From: Malaciobacter marinus
GTDB lineage: Bacteria > Campylobacterota > Campylobacteria > Campylobacterales > Arcobacteraceae
Direction of reading: 5' to 3'
NCBI RefSeq assembly: GCF_003544855.1
Contig: NZ_CP032101.1
Coordinates: 1,736,001 to 1,800,000, forward strand
DNA length: 64,000 nt
Shown: piece by piece, positions 27,103 through 35,536 of the stretch
Layout: each line of letters opens with the position of its first letter
Numbering within the stretch: the first letter of the stretch is position 1
Made by a program: the position numbers and the translations under genes
Notes under the pieces: model-generated
Databases searched by the model: none
Seen by the model: the letters and a program-made list of their open reading frames with translations, nothing else
Told to the model about the DNA's origin: nothing

Positions 27103-27291
27103 TTAAGAATTTTCTTTTTCTTGAAGATTTGTTTTTCCACACTTAGGACAAGGATTTCCTTTATCACTATAGCAAGAGTAACAAAATTTTGTATCACATG
27201 TTTCACAACTGTATTTACAATGTTTACATACAAAAGTATTAGTTCTTTTTATTTTTTTATTTTTATTTTTATTAAATAGCCATCCAAACAT
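27103..27291 (-). CDS. Small zinc-ribbon protein
   Basis: About 62 residues from the ATG at 27291 (MFGWLFNKNKNKK), chosen because AAAGG lies upstream and because the longer frame to 27321 runs into the nhaD terminator hairpin. It contains C-x2-C (CKHC), C-x2-C (CETC), CYSC and CPKC, a treble or double zinc ribbon, after a basic N-terminus. Function unknown; nucleic-acid binding is plausible. It is upstream of guaA on the same strand, about 110 bases apart. Confidence 0.7.
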   Translation of the reverse strand: MFGWLFNKNKNKKIKRTNTFVCKHCKYSCETCDTKFCYSCYSDKGNPCPKCGKTNLQEKENS

Positions 27292-27310
27292 AAACAAACC
27301 TTTGTATATA

Positions 27311-27344
27311 AAAAAAGCCACTAAGTAAACTTAGTGGCTTTTTT
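27311..27344. terminator. Strong bidirectional terminator after nhaD
   Basis: AAAAAAGCCACTAAG (27311-27325), loop TAAA, CTTAGTGGCTTTTTT (27330-27344): 15 perfect pairs with T-runs on both strands. It directly follows the nhaD stop. Confidence 0.9.
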
Positions 27345-27361
27345 AGTTTTATTAAAATAAT

Positions 27362-28744
27362 CTAATGCCCTATTCCTAGAACTTGATATTGTAAATACCA
27401 TACTCCAATAGAAGCAAAATATCCCAATACAATTGTCCAAGCATATTTCATATGAGATCCAAATGTATAAATTCCATGTAATTTCCCCATAACACCAACA
27501 CCAGCAGCACTACCAAATGAAATCATAGAACCACCAATACCAGCTGTTAATGTTACAAGCATCCATTGTTCAAGTCCCATATCTGGACTAGCTTTTAATA
27601 CAGCTGACATTACTGGAATATTATCAACAATTGCAGACAAGAACCCAACACCAATATTTGACCAAGTTGGTCCCAATACAGATGGGTCATAAACAATAGC
27701 TGCTAATCCTAACCATCCTAAGAAATACAATCCACCAACAGCTGCTAAAATACCAAAGAAAAATAGCAGTGTATTATTTTCAATTTTTGCAATTGAGTCA
27801 AAAATATTAAAGTGATCTTTACCATATTTTCTATTAAGTCCATAAGAATAAACTTTAAGTAAAGCAAGACCAAACATCATACCCCACATAGCAGGTAAAT
27901 GTAATACTTGATGTGATATTACAGCACAAACAATTGTAAATATTCCAAGTCCCATTATAGTTTTTGCACCATCACCAAGTTCAGGTCTTTTCTCTTTTGT
28001 AGCATCAAAAACTGGAACTTCATTTGGAACAAATCTAGATAATAAAAATGCAGTTATTAAATAACCAACAATTGCAGCTGGAAATAAAAATAAGAAATCA
28101 GAAAATGCACCTTTTTTTGCTGTCCATGCCATAAGTGTTGTAATATCACCAAAAGGAGACCAAGCACCACCAGCATTTGCTGCAACTACAATATTTATTG
28201 CACCAGGAACTAAGAAATCTCTTCTATCTTTTTCAATAGTAATTAATACAGTTGATAAAATCAATGCAGTTGTTAAGTTATCTGCAATTGGAGATAAGAA
28301 AAATGCGATAAAACCAGTAGCCCAAAAAAGTTTTCTATAAGTAAAACCTTTTGAAACTAAGTTATATTTCAATCTATCAAACACATTCATATGAATCAAA
28401 GATTCAATATAAGTCATTGCAACAAATAAGAAAAAGAAAATCTCTGCGATTTCTAAAATCAAATGTTGTGCTTGTGTATGAACTAAATCCATATTTAAAT
28501 CATTAAGTGCATAATAAATAGCAATTAAAATAAAAATAAAAGTACCGATAAATAAAGCAGGTTTTGCTTTATCAATATGATACTTCTCTTCTGCTGCAAC
28601 AAAATAATATCCAATCACAAATATTATTAGTGATGCAAACCCAATCCATGTCATTGTTAAATCAGGTATTTGTGTTGTACTAGCTGAACTTGATGCAAAT
28701 GCAGCTAATGAACAAAATATCATTGATAACATAATCTTTAACAT
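27362..28744 (-). CDS. nhaD: Sodium/proton antiporter NhaD
   Basis: 460 residues, with a cleaved-looking N-terminal hydrophobic segment and about 12 further transmembrane helices. Motifs PIADNLTTAL, NAGGAWSPFGDITTLM and IVDNIPVMSA are diagnostic of NhaD in the ion-transporter superfamily. It exports sodium in exchange for protons, suited to a marine or brackish habitat. Single-gene unit bounded by a strong terminator. Confidence 0.95.
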   Translation of the reverse strand: MLKIMLSMIFCSLAAFASSSASTTQIPDLTMTWIGFASLIIFVIGYYFVAAEEKYHIDKAKPALFIGTFIFILIAIYYALNDLNMDLVHTQAQHLILEIAEIFFFLFVAMTYIESLIHMNVFDRLKYNLVSKGFTYRKLFWATGFIAFFLSPIADNLTTALILSTVLITIEKDRRDFLVPGAINIVVAANAGGAWSPFGDITTLMAWTAKKGAFSDFLFLFPAAIVGYLITAFLLSRFVPNEVPVFDATKEKRPELGDGAKTIMGLGIFTIVCAVISHQVLHLPAMWGMMFGLALLKVYSYGLNRKYGKDHFNIFDSIAKIENNTLLFFFGILAAVGGLYFLGWLGLAAIVYDPSVLGPTWSNIGVGFLSAIVDNIPVMSAVLKASPDMGLEQWMLVTLTAGIGGSMISFGSAAGVGVMGKLHGIYTFGSHMKYAWTIVLGYFASIGVWYLQYQVLGIGH

Positions 28745-28796
28745 TAATTCTCCTCGATGTTATATAATTTAATTTTATAGTTTTATTATAAACTTA

Positions 28797-30254
28797 TTAT
28801 CTTTCTTCTTCTAAAAAGTGAGCCCCTAAAGACTCTTTTCTATTTACTGCTGCTTGAAGTATTGATTGTGCAGTTAATAGTCTCAATCTTAAAAGTCTTC
28901 CAACATCTTGCTGTAAAAACTTTTGAACTTCATTTAAAGCATACTCTAAATTACTCTGTTTTCTTACAATTGCAGCATTTTCCCACATAAGTTTTCTAAG
29001 TGAATTTTTAATATTTTTATCAATTTCATTATTTCTAATATAAGATAATATCTTTTTATTATAATTTTTATATGATATTTTAAAATTATTTTTCAAACTA
29101 TGTTCAACGGCAATCTTTGAAAATACAATACCCTCCAATAAAGAGTTTGAGGCAAGCCTATTTGCTCCGTGAACTCCTGTACAAGCAGCCTCACCTACTA
29201 CATAAAGGTTTTTCATATTATTTATTTTTGCATTAGAATCAGTAGGAATTCCACCCATAGTATAATGAAAAGCAGGTGAAATAGGAACTCTTTCAAAAGG
29301 TAACTCAAAACCTATGTCTTTTAAATTTGCATAAATATTTGGAAATCTTTTAATAAAGAACTCTTTTTCAAAGTTTTCAAATGATAAAAATACCTTTTTT
29401 CTATTTTTTTTAGCATAATCAAATATTGCTCGGCTAACTACATCTCTTGGTGCTAATTCACCATCTTCATGATAATCAAAGACAAATCTTTTTCCATCTT
29501 CATCTACGATATGTGCACCCTCTCCTCTTAAAGCTTCACTTAAAAGTGGCTTTCTAGCAAAATGTGTACCTTTTACAACAGTCGGATGAAACTGTATCAT
29601 TTCCATATCTTTTAATTGTATACCCTTTTCTAAACAAATACCTTGCACTTCTCCTGCAATTGTAGTTGAATTAGTATGATATTTATATAATGAACCAACA
29701 CCACCACTTGCAATGATTGTATTGTGTGCATATATAACTTTTTCTTCTGTTTCATTTATAAAAAATTGTGCGCCATAACAGACATCATCTTCTATTAATA
29801 AATCAGAAACAACAGCTTCTGTTAGTATTTCATGAGAAAACTGTTCAATTAAAAACATATGAATCATTCTACCAGTAGCATCACCATCTGCATGTAAAAT
29901 TCTACTTCTAGAGTGAGCTGCTTCTTTTGTAAAAGCCAACTCTCCTTTAGAATTTAAGTCAAACTTCAAACCAGCATCAATTAAATTATGTATTGCACTT
30001 AATGAATTTTTACTAAGTATTTCAACAGCATTTTTATCATTATAATTAACACCTGCTGTTAAAGTATCTTGGATATGAAGAGGTATATCTTTATCATCTA
30101 CAGCCGTAGCTACTCCGCCTTGAGCCCAAAAAGTATTACAATCCCAAGGAGATTTTTTACATACTAGTAATACTTTCTTATCTTTAGGAATCAGTCTTGC
30201 TGCATTTAATCCAGCAACACCAGAACCTATAATTAAATAGTCATATATTTGCAT
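28797..30254 (-). CDS. nadB: L-aspartate oxidase
   Basis: 485 residues. N-terminal FAD site YLIIGSGVAGLNAARL, then the succinate dehydrogenase/aspartate oxidase signatures LSEALRGEGAHIVD, HYTMGGIPTD and ASNSLLEG. It oxidises L-aspartate to iminoaspartate, the first step of NAD synthesis. nadA is not adjacent. The ATG overlaps the stop of the small lipoprotein gene (TAATG), implying translational coupling. Confidence 0.95.
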   Translation of the reverse strand: MQIYDYLIIGSGVAGLNAARLIPKDKKVLLVCKKSPWDCNTFWAQGGVATAVDDKDIPLHIQDTLTAGVNYNDKNAVEILSKNSLSAIHNLIDAGLKFDLNSKGELAFTKEAAHSRSRILHADGDATGRMIHMFLIEQFSHEILTEAVVSDLLIEDDVCYGAQFFINETEEKVIYAHNTIIASGGVGSLYKYHTNSTTIAGEVQGICLEKGIQLKDMEMIQFHPTVVKGTHFARKPLLSEALRGEGAHIVDEDGKRFVFDYHEDGELAPRDVVSRAIFDYAKKNRKKVFLSFENFEKEFFIKRFPNIYANLKDIGFELPFERVPISPAFHYTMGGIPTDSNAKINNMKNLYVVGEAACTGVHGANRLASNSLLEGIVFSKIAVEHSLKNNFKISYKNYNKKILSYIRNNEIDKNIKNSLRKLMWENAAIVRKQSNLEYALNEVQKFLQQDVGRLLRLRLLTAQSILQAAVNRKESLGAHFLEEER

Positions 30255-30379
30255 TATTTTTTAGCTTCTATTTTATTATCATCATAAATAGGTTTGGCTT
30301 TATATCCGCATCCATTTAAAGCTAATAAAAAAACTGCTATAATAGCAATATGAAAAAAGTTTCTACAATTCTTAATCAT
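30254..30379 (-). CDS. Tiny LptM-like lipoprotein, 41 residues
   Basis: A 41-codon frame starts at the only possible ATG (30379): a hydrophobic segment HIAIIAVFLLALNG, lipobox LNGC with Cys24, then CGYKAKPIYDDNKIEA and a lysine tail. This is the layout of the short LptM/YifL-type lipoproteins (CGxKGPLY in others), which assist LptD maturation; that role is inferred from similarity of a few residues. It overlaps nadB by one base (TAATG), and its first 30 bases lie antisense to the DUF721 gene. Confidence 0.65.
   Translation of the reverse strand: MIKNCRNFFHIAIIAVFLLALNGCGYKAKPIYDDNKIEAKK
30335..30343 (+). promoter_or_regulatory. Extended -10 promoter giving a leaderless mRNA
   Basis: TGCTATAAT (30335-30343) is a perfect extended -10 box. 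The ATG of the DUF721 gene begins seven bases later, where transcription should start, and there is no Shine-Dalgarno. The mRNA is therefore probably leaderless. Confidence 0.5.
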
Positions 30380-30766
30380 CTTAAACAAAATCCTGAATTC
30401 AGGAAAATCAATACCAATGAAGCTATGCAAAGGTTAATTAATGTATTACCTTTGAAACTAAAAAAAGGTATAAAGTTTACTTACATAAAAAATGAAACCT
30501 TATACTTTGTATTAACTCATCCTGTTTATAAAATGGAATTTGAGTATAACAAAGCTTTAATAAATTCACTATTAAGTAGTGCGCATATGACCAATATTAA
30601 TGATATAAAATTTTTTGTAACTAATAAAAGAGAAAAAAAGCAAGAAGAAAATATTGTATATGAAAAGTATGATGAAAGGTCTTATGGTATTTTCCAAAAC
30701 AACATAAAAGACCCAAAACTTCACAAATTATTTGAAGAGATTAGAAAAGTTATAAAAAGCTCTTAA
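30350..30766 (+). CDS. DUF721-family protein (DciA-like)
   Basis: 138 residues. The region TLYFVLTHPVYKMEFEYNKA followed by IKFFVTNK fits the DUF721 core, which in DciA recruits the replicative helicase DnaB; the lysine/glutamate-rich C-terminal part is variable in the family. The assignment rests on pattern, and the DciA function is inferred. It is divergent from and overlaps the tiny lipoprotein gene, and its 3' end overlaps the metalloprotease gene by 17 bases. Confidence 0.6.
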   Translation: MKKVSTILNHLKQNPEFRKINTNEAMQRLINVLPLKLKKGIKFTYIKNETLYFVLTHPVYKMEFEYNKALINSLLSSAHMTNINDIKFFVTNKREKKQEENIVYEKYDERSYGIFQNNIKDPKLHKLFEEIRKVIKSS

Positions 30767-31337
30767 GCAACTCTTCTCTTCTTTTATAATCTTCACAATA
30801 AATTTTTACAAAATCCCAAAAATTTTTAGAATGATTTTTATGCTTAATATGTGCTAATTCATGAATTACTACATATTCTATTACTTCAAGGGGAAACTTC
30901 ACAAGTAATATATTAAAATTGATTTCATTTTTATAATTACATGAGCCCCATGTTCTTTTATTTTTTCTATATTTAATCAATGTAGGAAAAAGATTCATTT
31001 CATTAGAATATTTTTCAACAATTAGAGGGATTAATCTTTTTGCTTCATTTTTATAAAAAATATCCAAATTTCTATCATCTAAATTTTTATGTTTTATCCC
31101 CAAATAGTAAAATTCATCTTTTTTTAGCTTATTTAAAGATAATCTTTCAATATTTTTTTCTATCCAATTTAACTTTTTTTCTATTAATTTTTTTGCATCA
31201 TCTATAGTAAAATATCTATTTGCTCTAATTTGTAACACTTCACTATTTAAAATGCGTAAATAACAGTGTTTCATGCCATTTCTTTTTTCTAATTTAACTG
31301 TTATTGGCTTATTATTAATTTTTATTTCAAATTCCAA
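30750..31337 (-). CDS. YgjP/SprT-like zinc metallopeptidase (DUF45)
   Basis: 195 residues with the zinc site VIHELAHIKHKNHSKNFW (HExxH plus downstream His), typical of the YgjP/WLM-like peptidase family, and the N-terminal strand pattern KPITVKLEKRNGMKHCYLRI of the same group. Cytoplasmic, no signal peptide. Substrate unknown. Convergent overlap with the DUF721 gene. Confidence 0.85.
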   Translation of the reverse strand: MEFEIKINNKPITVKLEKRNGMKHCYLRILNSEVLQIRANRYFTIDDAKKLIEKKLNWIEKNIERLSLNKLKKDEFYYLGIKHKNLDDRNLDIFYKNEAKRLIPLIVEKYSNEMNLFPTLIKYRKNKRTWGSCNYKNEINFNILLVKFPLEVIEYVVIHELAHIKHKNHSKNFWDFVKIYCEDYKRREELLKSFL

Positions 31338-31429
31338 GTGGTTCCTTAAGCTAGTATTAGGTAAAATTTTTTCGTTATATTACGAGCATAATATTAACAT
31401 AATGAAAATTATTTAGAGGAAGAAAGCTA

Positions 31430-32599
31430 ATGAAAATTGCCCAGAGAATGGAGAAATTATCTCCGTCAGTTACAATGGCTATTACTGCTTTAGGTAGAGA
31501 ACTAAAAGCACAAGGTAGAGACATTTTAAGTTTTAGTGCAGGGGAACCTGATTTTGACACTCCAGATATTATTAAAAAAGCTGCTATTAAAGCTATTAAT
31601 GAAGGAAAGACTAAATATACATCTGTTGAAGGTATCACAGAAACTAAACAAGCAATAATAAACAAGCTAAAAAGAGATCATGGACTTGATTATAAATTAG
31701 AACATATTGTTATTAGTAATGGAGCAAAACATTCATTATTTAATCTTTTTCAATTATTAATAAATAAAGGTGATGAAGTAGTTATGCCAGCTCCTTGTTG
31801 GGTAACTTATCCAGAACAAGTTAAATTTTCTGATGGAGTTCCAGTACTTATAGAAACTGATGATTCAACAAAATTTAAAATTACTGCTGAGCAATTAAAA
31901 AAAGCAATTACACCAAAAACAAAAGCACTACTTTTAAATTCACCATCAAATCCAACGGGTGCTGTTTATTCTAAAAAAGAGTTAGAAGAGATAGGAAAAG
32001 TACTTGAGGGAACTGATATAGTAGTATTATCAGATGAAATGTATGAAAAAATCATTTACGATGGTAGCGAATTTACTTCTGCTGCACAAGTAAGTGAAGA
32101 TATGTTTGAAAGAACAGTTACTATAAATGGCTTAAGTAAAGCTGTTGCTATGACTGGATGGAGATTTGGTTATATCGCAACACCTAAAATAAAAATTGTT
32201 AAAGCAATGATAAAATTTCAAGGTCAAGTAACATCAAATGTTAATACTATGACACAATATGCAGCTATCCCTGCACTTGAGGGTAAAGCTGATAAAAGTA
32301 TTGCTATCATGAGAGCAAAATTTGAAAAAAGAAGAGATATTGCAGTAAAAGCTTTTAATGCAATAAAAGGTGTATCATGTGTTGTACCTAAAGGTTCATT
32401 TTATTTATTTGTTAATATCAAAGAAGTAACAGATAATTCTATAAAATTCTGTGAACAACTTCTTGAAGAAGAAGGTGTTGCAGTAGTTCCTGGACTTGCT
32501 TTTGGAGCAGAGGGATACTTTAGATTCTCTTTTGCTACTGATTTAGAAAGTATAGAAAAAGGTATAAAAAGAATCAAAAAATTTATCGAAAAATATTAA
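31430..32599 (+). CDS. aspC: Aspartate aminotransferase (class I, fold-type I PLP)
   Basis: 389 residues: SFSAGEPDFDTPD, SPSNPTGAVYSKKEL, SDEMYEKIIY and the PLP lysine in NGLSKAVAMTGWRFGY, all characteristic of subgroup I-beta aspartate aminotransferases. It interconverts aspartate and oxaloacetate, feeding amino-acid synthesis and nadB. GAGGAAGAAAG precedes the ATG. The CDF transporter gene starts one base after its stop. Confidence 0.92.
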   Translation: MKIAQRMEKLSPSVTMAITALGRELKAQGRDILSFSAGEPDFDTPDIIKKAAIKAINEGKTKYTSVEGITETKQAIINKLKRDHGLDYKLEHIVISNGAKHSLFNLFQLLINKGDEVVMPAPCWVTYPEQVKFSDGVPVLIETDDSTKFKITAEQLKKAITPKTKALLLNSPSNPTGAVYSKKELEEIGKVLEGTDIVVLSDEMYEKIIYDGSEFTSAAQVSEDMFERTVTINGLSKAVAMTGWRFGYIATPKIKIVKAMIKFQGQVTSNVNTMTQYAAIPALEGKADKSIAIMRAKFEKRRDIAVKAFNAIKGVSCVVPKGSFYLFVNIKEVTDNSIKFCEQLLEEEGVAVVPGLAFGAEGYFRFSFATDLESIEKGIKRIKKFIEKY

Positions 32600-32600
32600 A

Positions 32601-33485
32601 ATGACACTTCAAAAAAAAGCTACGCTTGTATCTTCAAGCGTAGCTGCTCTTTTAACACTAATCAAATTAATTATTGGTATTGCAAGTGGTTCAGTTGCTG
32701 TTTTAGCTTCTGCTGTTGATTCTGTTTTAGATATGTTTGTATCAATATTTAATTATTTTGCTATTTCGAATGCTGAAAAACCTGCTGATAAAACATTTAA
32801 TTATGGAAGAGGAAAAATTGAAGCCTTAGCTTCTGTAATTGAGGGTACAATTATCACCTTATCTGGTATATTTTTACTTTATCAAGCAATAAAAAAAGCA
32901 TATACAAATGAAGTTTCACAATATTTAAATATATCACTAACTGTTATGATTATTTCACTTATAATTACAATATCATTGGTTCTATATTTAAATTTTGTAG
33001 CAAAAAAAACAAATAATATGGTAATAAAAGCAGATGCTTTACACTACAAAACTGATGTATATACAAATGTTGCTGTATTAGTATCACTAGTTTTAGTAAA
33101 TCTTACAGGTTATGAAATAGTTGATGCTATTGTTGGTGGATGTATAGCACTTTTTATTATATACTCAGCTTTTGAACTAATAAAAGATGGAGTTTTAATA
33201 CTTCTTGATAGAGCAGTTGATGATGAAATAGTAAAAGGTATAGAAAATATAATCAGAACAACTCAAAAAGTAAATACATATCATTTATTAAAAACAAGAG
33301 AAGCAGGGAGTCAAACCTTTGTTGAAGTACACTTAGTCTTTGATTGTTTAATTACTCTAATGGATGCACATAGAACCTCTGATAAAATTGAAGAACAAAT
33401 AAAAAAACTTGATGAAAAAAGAGATTGGGTTATAAATATCCATATGGATCCATATGATGACTCACAAGTAAATAAAGAAAAATAA
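32601..33485 (+). CDS. Cation diffusion facilitator (FieF-like) metal exporter
   Basis: 294 residues, six transmembrane segments and a cytoplasmic C-terminal domain. The metal site residues are present in SAVDSVLDMF (D-x3-D) and DALHYKTDVYTN (H-x3-D), as in E. coli FieF. It exports zinc, iron or similar divalent metals using proton flux. It is translationally coupled to the aminotransferase gene, with one base between them and no separate ribosome binding site. Confidence 0.88.
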   Translation: MTLQKKATLVSSSVAALLTLIKLIIGIASGSVAVLASAVDSVLDMFVSIFNYFAISNAEKPADKTFNYGRGKIEALASVIEGTIITLSGIFLLYQAIKKAYTNEVSQYLNISLTVMIISLIITISLVLYLNFVAKKTNNMVIKADALHYKTDVYTNVAVLVSLVLVNLTGYEIVDAIVGGCIALFIIYSAFELIKDGVLILLDRAVDDEIVKGIENIIRTTQKVNTYHLLKTREAGSQTFVEVHLVFDCLITLMDAHRTSDKIEEQIKKLDEKRDWVINIHMDPYDDSQVNKEK

Positions 33486-33586
33486 CTAAAGTACACATTT
33501 TCTTTATCATCAAATAAAGCTTCTAATCAAAAAATAGATCAATTATTTATATATGATTTAAGTATAATTTCTATACTATAAAAGAA

Positions 33587-33610
33587 AAAAATTTTCCTTA
33601 GAAAATTTTT
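33587..33610 (+). terminator. Hairpin between CDF gene and chemoreceptor gene
   Basis: AAAAATTTTC (33587-33596), loop CTTA, GAAAATTTTT (33601-33610): ten pairs, ending in a T-run. It could terminate the upstream operon or form part of the chemoreceptor leader, whose ribosome site lies ten bases on. Confidence 0.5.
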
Positions 33611-33627
33611 ATAATTTAGGAGAAATT

Positions 33628-35499
33628 ATGTTTAAAAATATTACTATTTCTAAAAAACTATACACAGGATTTGCTTTTATGCTTCTAATTATTATTTTAA
33701 TTTCTACAATTGGAATAATAAAAGTTAAATTTATTGATGAAACATTAAATGAAGTAGTTGAAATAAACTCAGTAAAACAAAGATATGCTATAAACTTTAG
33801 AGGTAGTGTTCATGATAGAGCTATTGCCATTAGAGATTTAGTTTTAGCACAGAATAGTCAAGATTTATTATTTAAAAAATCACTTGATGATATAAAAAGA
33901 TTAGAGAAATTTTATATAAAATCTGCAAAACCATTAGATAAAATATTTCAAGAAGGACTAAATGTAGATTCTGAAGAGAAAATAATTCTTTCAAAAATAA
34001 AAGATATAGAAAAATCTACTCTTCCTTTAGTTGATAAAATAATAAAATTAAAACAAGAAGGAGATAATCAAAAAGCAAAAGATATACTTCTTTTTGAAGC
34101 AAAAGACAATTTTACAAACTGGCTTAAAGTAATAAATGAATTTATTGATTATCAAGAAAATAAAAACCAAATTGCAACACCAAAAGCAAGAGAAGTAGCA
34201 AGTAGCTTTTCATATACAATGATTACAATTCTAAGTATTGCTTTAGTTTTAGGTGTTTTAATTGCATATTTTATTTCAAGCCAATTAATAAAATCAGTTC
34301 AAAAAGTACAAAATGGCTTAGAAGACTTCTTTAGCTTTATAAATAAACAAACACCTAACACAAACTTAATTGATCTTAATTCAAAAGATGAGTTGGGACA
34401 AATGGCAAAAATTATAAATCACAATATTCAAAAAACTGAAAAATCTATAAAACAAGATGAACTTTTTGTAAAAGATATAGCAAGGTTTGCAAAAGATATT
34501 GGAGAAGGTAATCTTTGTTCTAAAATTGAAGCAAATACAAGTACAGACTCATTACAAGAGTTAAAAAATATATTAACAAAAATGCAATCAGAATTGGAAA
34601 TAAATATTGCAAGAGATATTCCTTTGCTTTTAAATGTTCTAAAAAGTTATAAAGAGCATGACTTTACAGTAAGATTTCCAAACGCAAAAGAGAAAGTTTC
34701 TATTGCTATAAATGAACTTGGTGATATAATATCAAAACTTTTAAAACAGTCATTACAAGTGGGTAAAACATTAGATAAATCATCAAGCTTACTTATAGAA
34801 AATGTAAATGAGTTAAATATTAGTTCAAATGAAGCAGCAGCTTCACTTGAACAAACTTCAGCATCATTAGATGAGATTACTCAAAGTGTAAAAAGCAACT
34901 CAAACAATGTAGTAAATATGACACAACTATCTTTACAAGTTGATAGTTCAGCAAAAGAAGGACAAAACTTAGCAAAAGATACATCTATTTCAATGACGCA
35001 AATTGAAGAGCAAGTAAGTACAATAAATACAGCAATTACAGTTATCGATCAAATAGCATTCCAAACAAATATACTTTCACTTAATGCAGCAGTTGAAGCA
35101 GCAACAGCAGGTGAAAGTGGAAAAGGCTTTGCAGTTGTTGCAGGTGAAGTAAGAAACCTTGCAAATAGAAGTGCCCAAGCAGCAAAAGAGATAAAAGATA
35201 TTGTTGAGATTGCAACTTCTAAAGCAACAACAGGAAAAGACACAAGTGATAAAATGATTGAAGGATACGAAAAATTATTAGAAAATATTGAGAAGACAAA
35301 TAAAACAATAAAAGATATAGCAACTGCTTCACAAGAGCAAGAAAATAGTATCTCACAAATCAATGATGCAATTAATCTTTTAGATAAACAAACTCAAAAA
35401 AATGCATCAATTGCAGCACAAACAAAAGAGATAGCAACAAATAATGATAATATTTCAAAAGAAATAGTATTAAATCTTAAAGATAAAAAATTCAACTAA
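33628..35499 (+). CDS. Methyl-accepting chemotaxis protein, four-helix-bundle sensor
   Basis: 623 residues: transmembrane ~12-32, a helical periplasmic domain of ~160 residues (4HB type; [16 protein letters not shown] is a typical helix), transmembrane ~192-213, HAMP-like linkers, and the signalling tip [20 protein letters not shown]. There is no C-terminal W-x-x-F tether. Ligand unknown. TTAGGAG precedes the ATG. It faces the next chemoreceptor gene tail to tail with a shared terminator. Confidence 0.92.
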   Translation: MFKNITISKKLYTGFAFMLLIIILISTIGIIKVKFIDETLNEVVEINSVKQRYAINFRGSVHDRAIAIRDLVLAQNSQDLLFKKSLDDIKRLEKFYIKSAKPLDKIFQEGLNVDSEEKIILSKIKDIEKSTLPLVDKIIKLKQEGDNQKAKDILLFEAKDNFTNWLKVINEFIDYQENKNQIATPKAREVASSFSYTMITILSIALVLGVLIAYFISSQLIKSVQKVQNGLEDFFSFINKQTPNTNLIDLNSKDELGQMAKIINHNIQKTEKSIKQDELFVKDIARFAKDIGEGNLCSKIEANTSTDSLQELKNILTKMQSELEINIARDIPLLLNVLKSYKEHDFTVRFPNAKEKVSIAINELGDIISKLLKQSLQVGKTLDKSSSLLIENVNELNISSNEAAASLEQTSASLDEITQSVKSNSNNVVNMTQLSLQVDSSAKEGQNLAKDTSISMTQIEEQVSTINTAITVIDQIAFQTNILSLNAAVEAATAGESGKGFAVVAGEVRNLANRSAQAAKEIKDIVEIATSKATTGKDTSDKMIEGYEKLLENIEKTNKTIKDIATASQEQENSISQINDAINLLDKQTQKNASIAAQTKEIATNNDNISKEIVLNLKDKKFN

Positions 35500-35501
35500 A
35501 A

Positions 35502-35529
35502 AATAAAGAAGAGAAGCCTCTTCTTTATT
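35502..35529. terminator. Bidirectional terminator between two chemoreceptor genes
   Basis: AATAAAGAAGAG (35502-35513), loop AAGC, CTCTTCTTTATT (35518-35529): twelve perfect pairs between convergent genes. Confidence 0.8.
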
Positions 35530-35536
35530 CAATAGA

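Noticed and set aside
35049-35363. Long open frames antisense to the chemoreceptor signalling domains (also 20481-20723, 36279-36545)
   Set aside because: They lie fully inside strongly supported genes, have skewed Ser/Phe/Leu-rich composition and no ribosome sites; they are by-products of the repeated signalling-domain codons.
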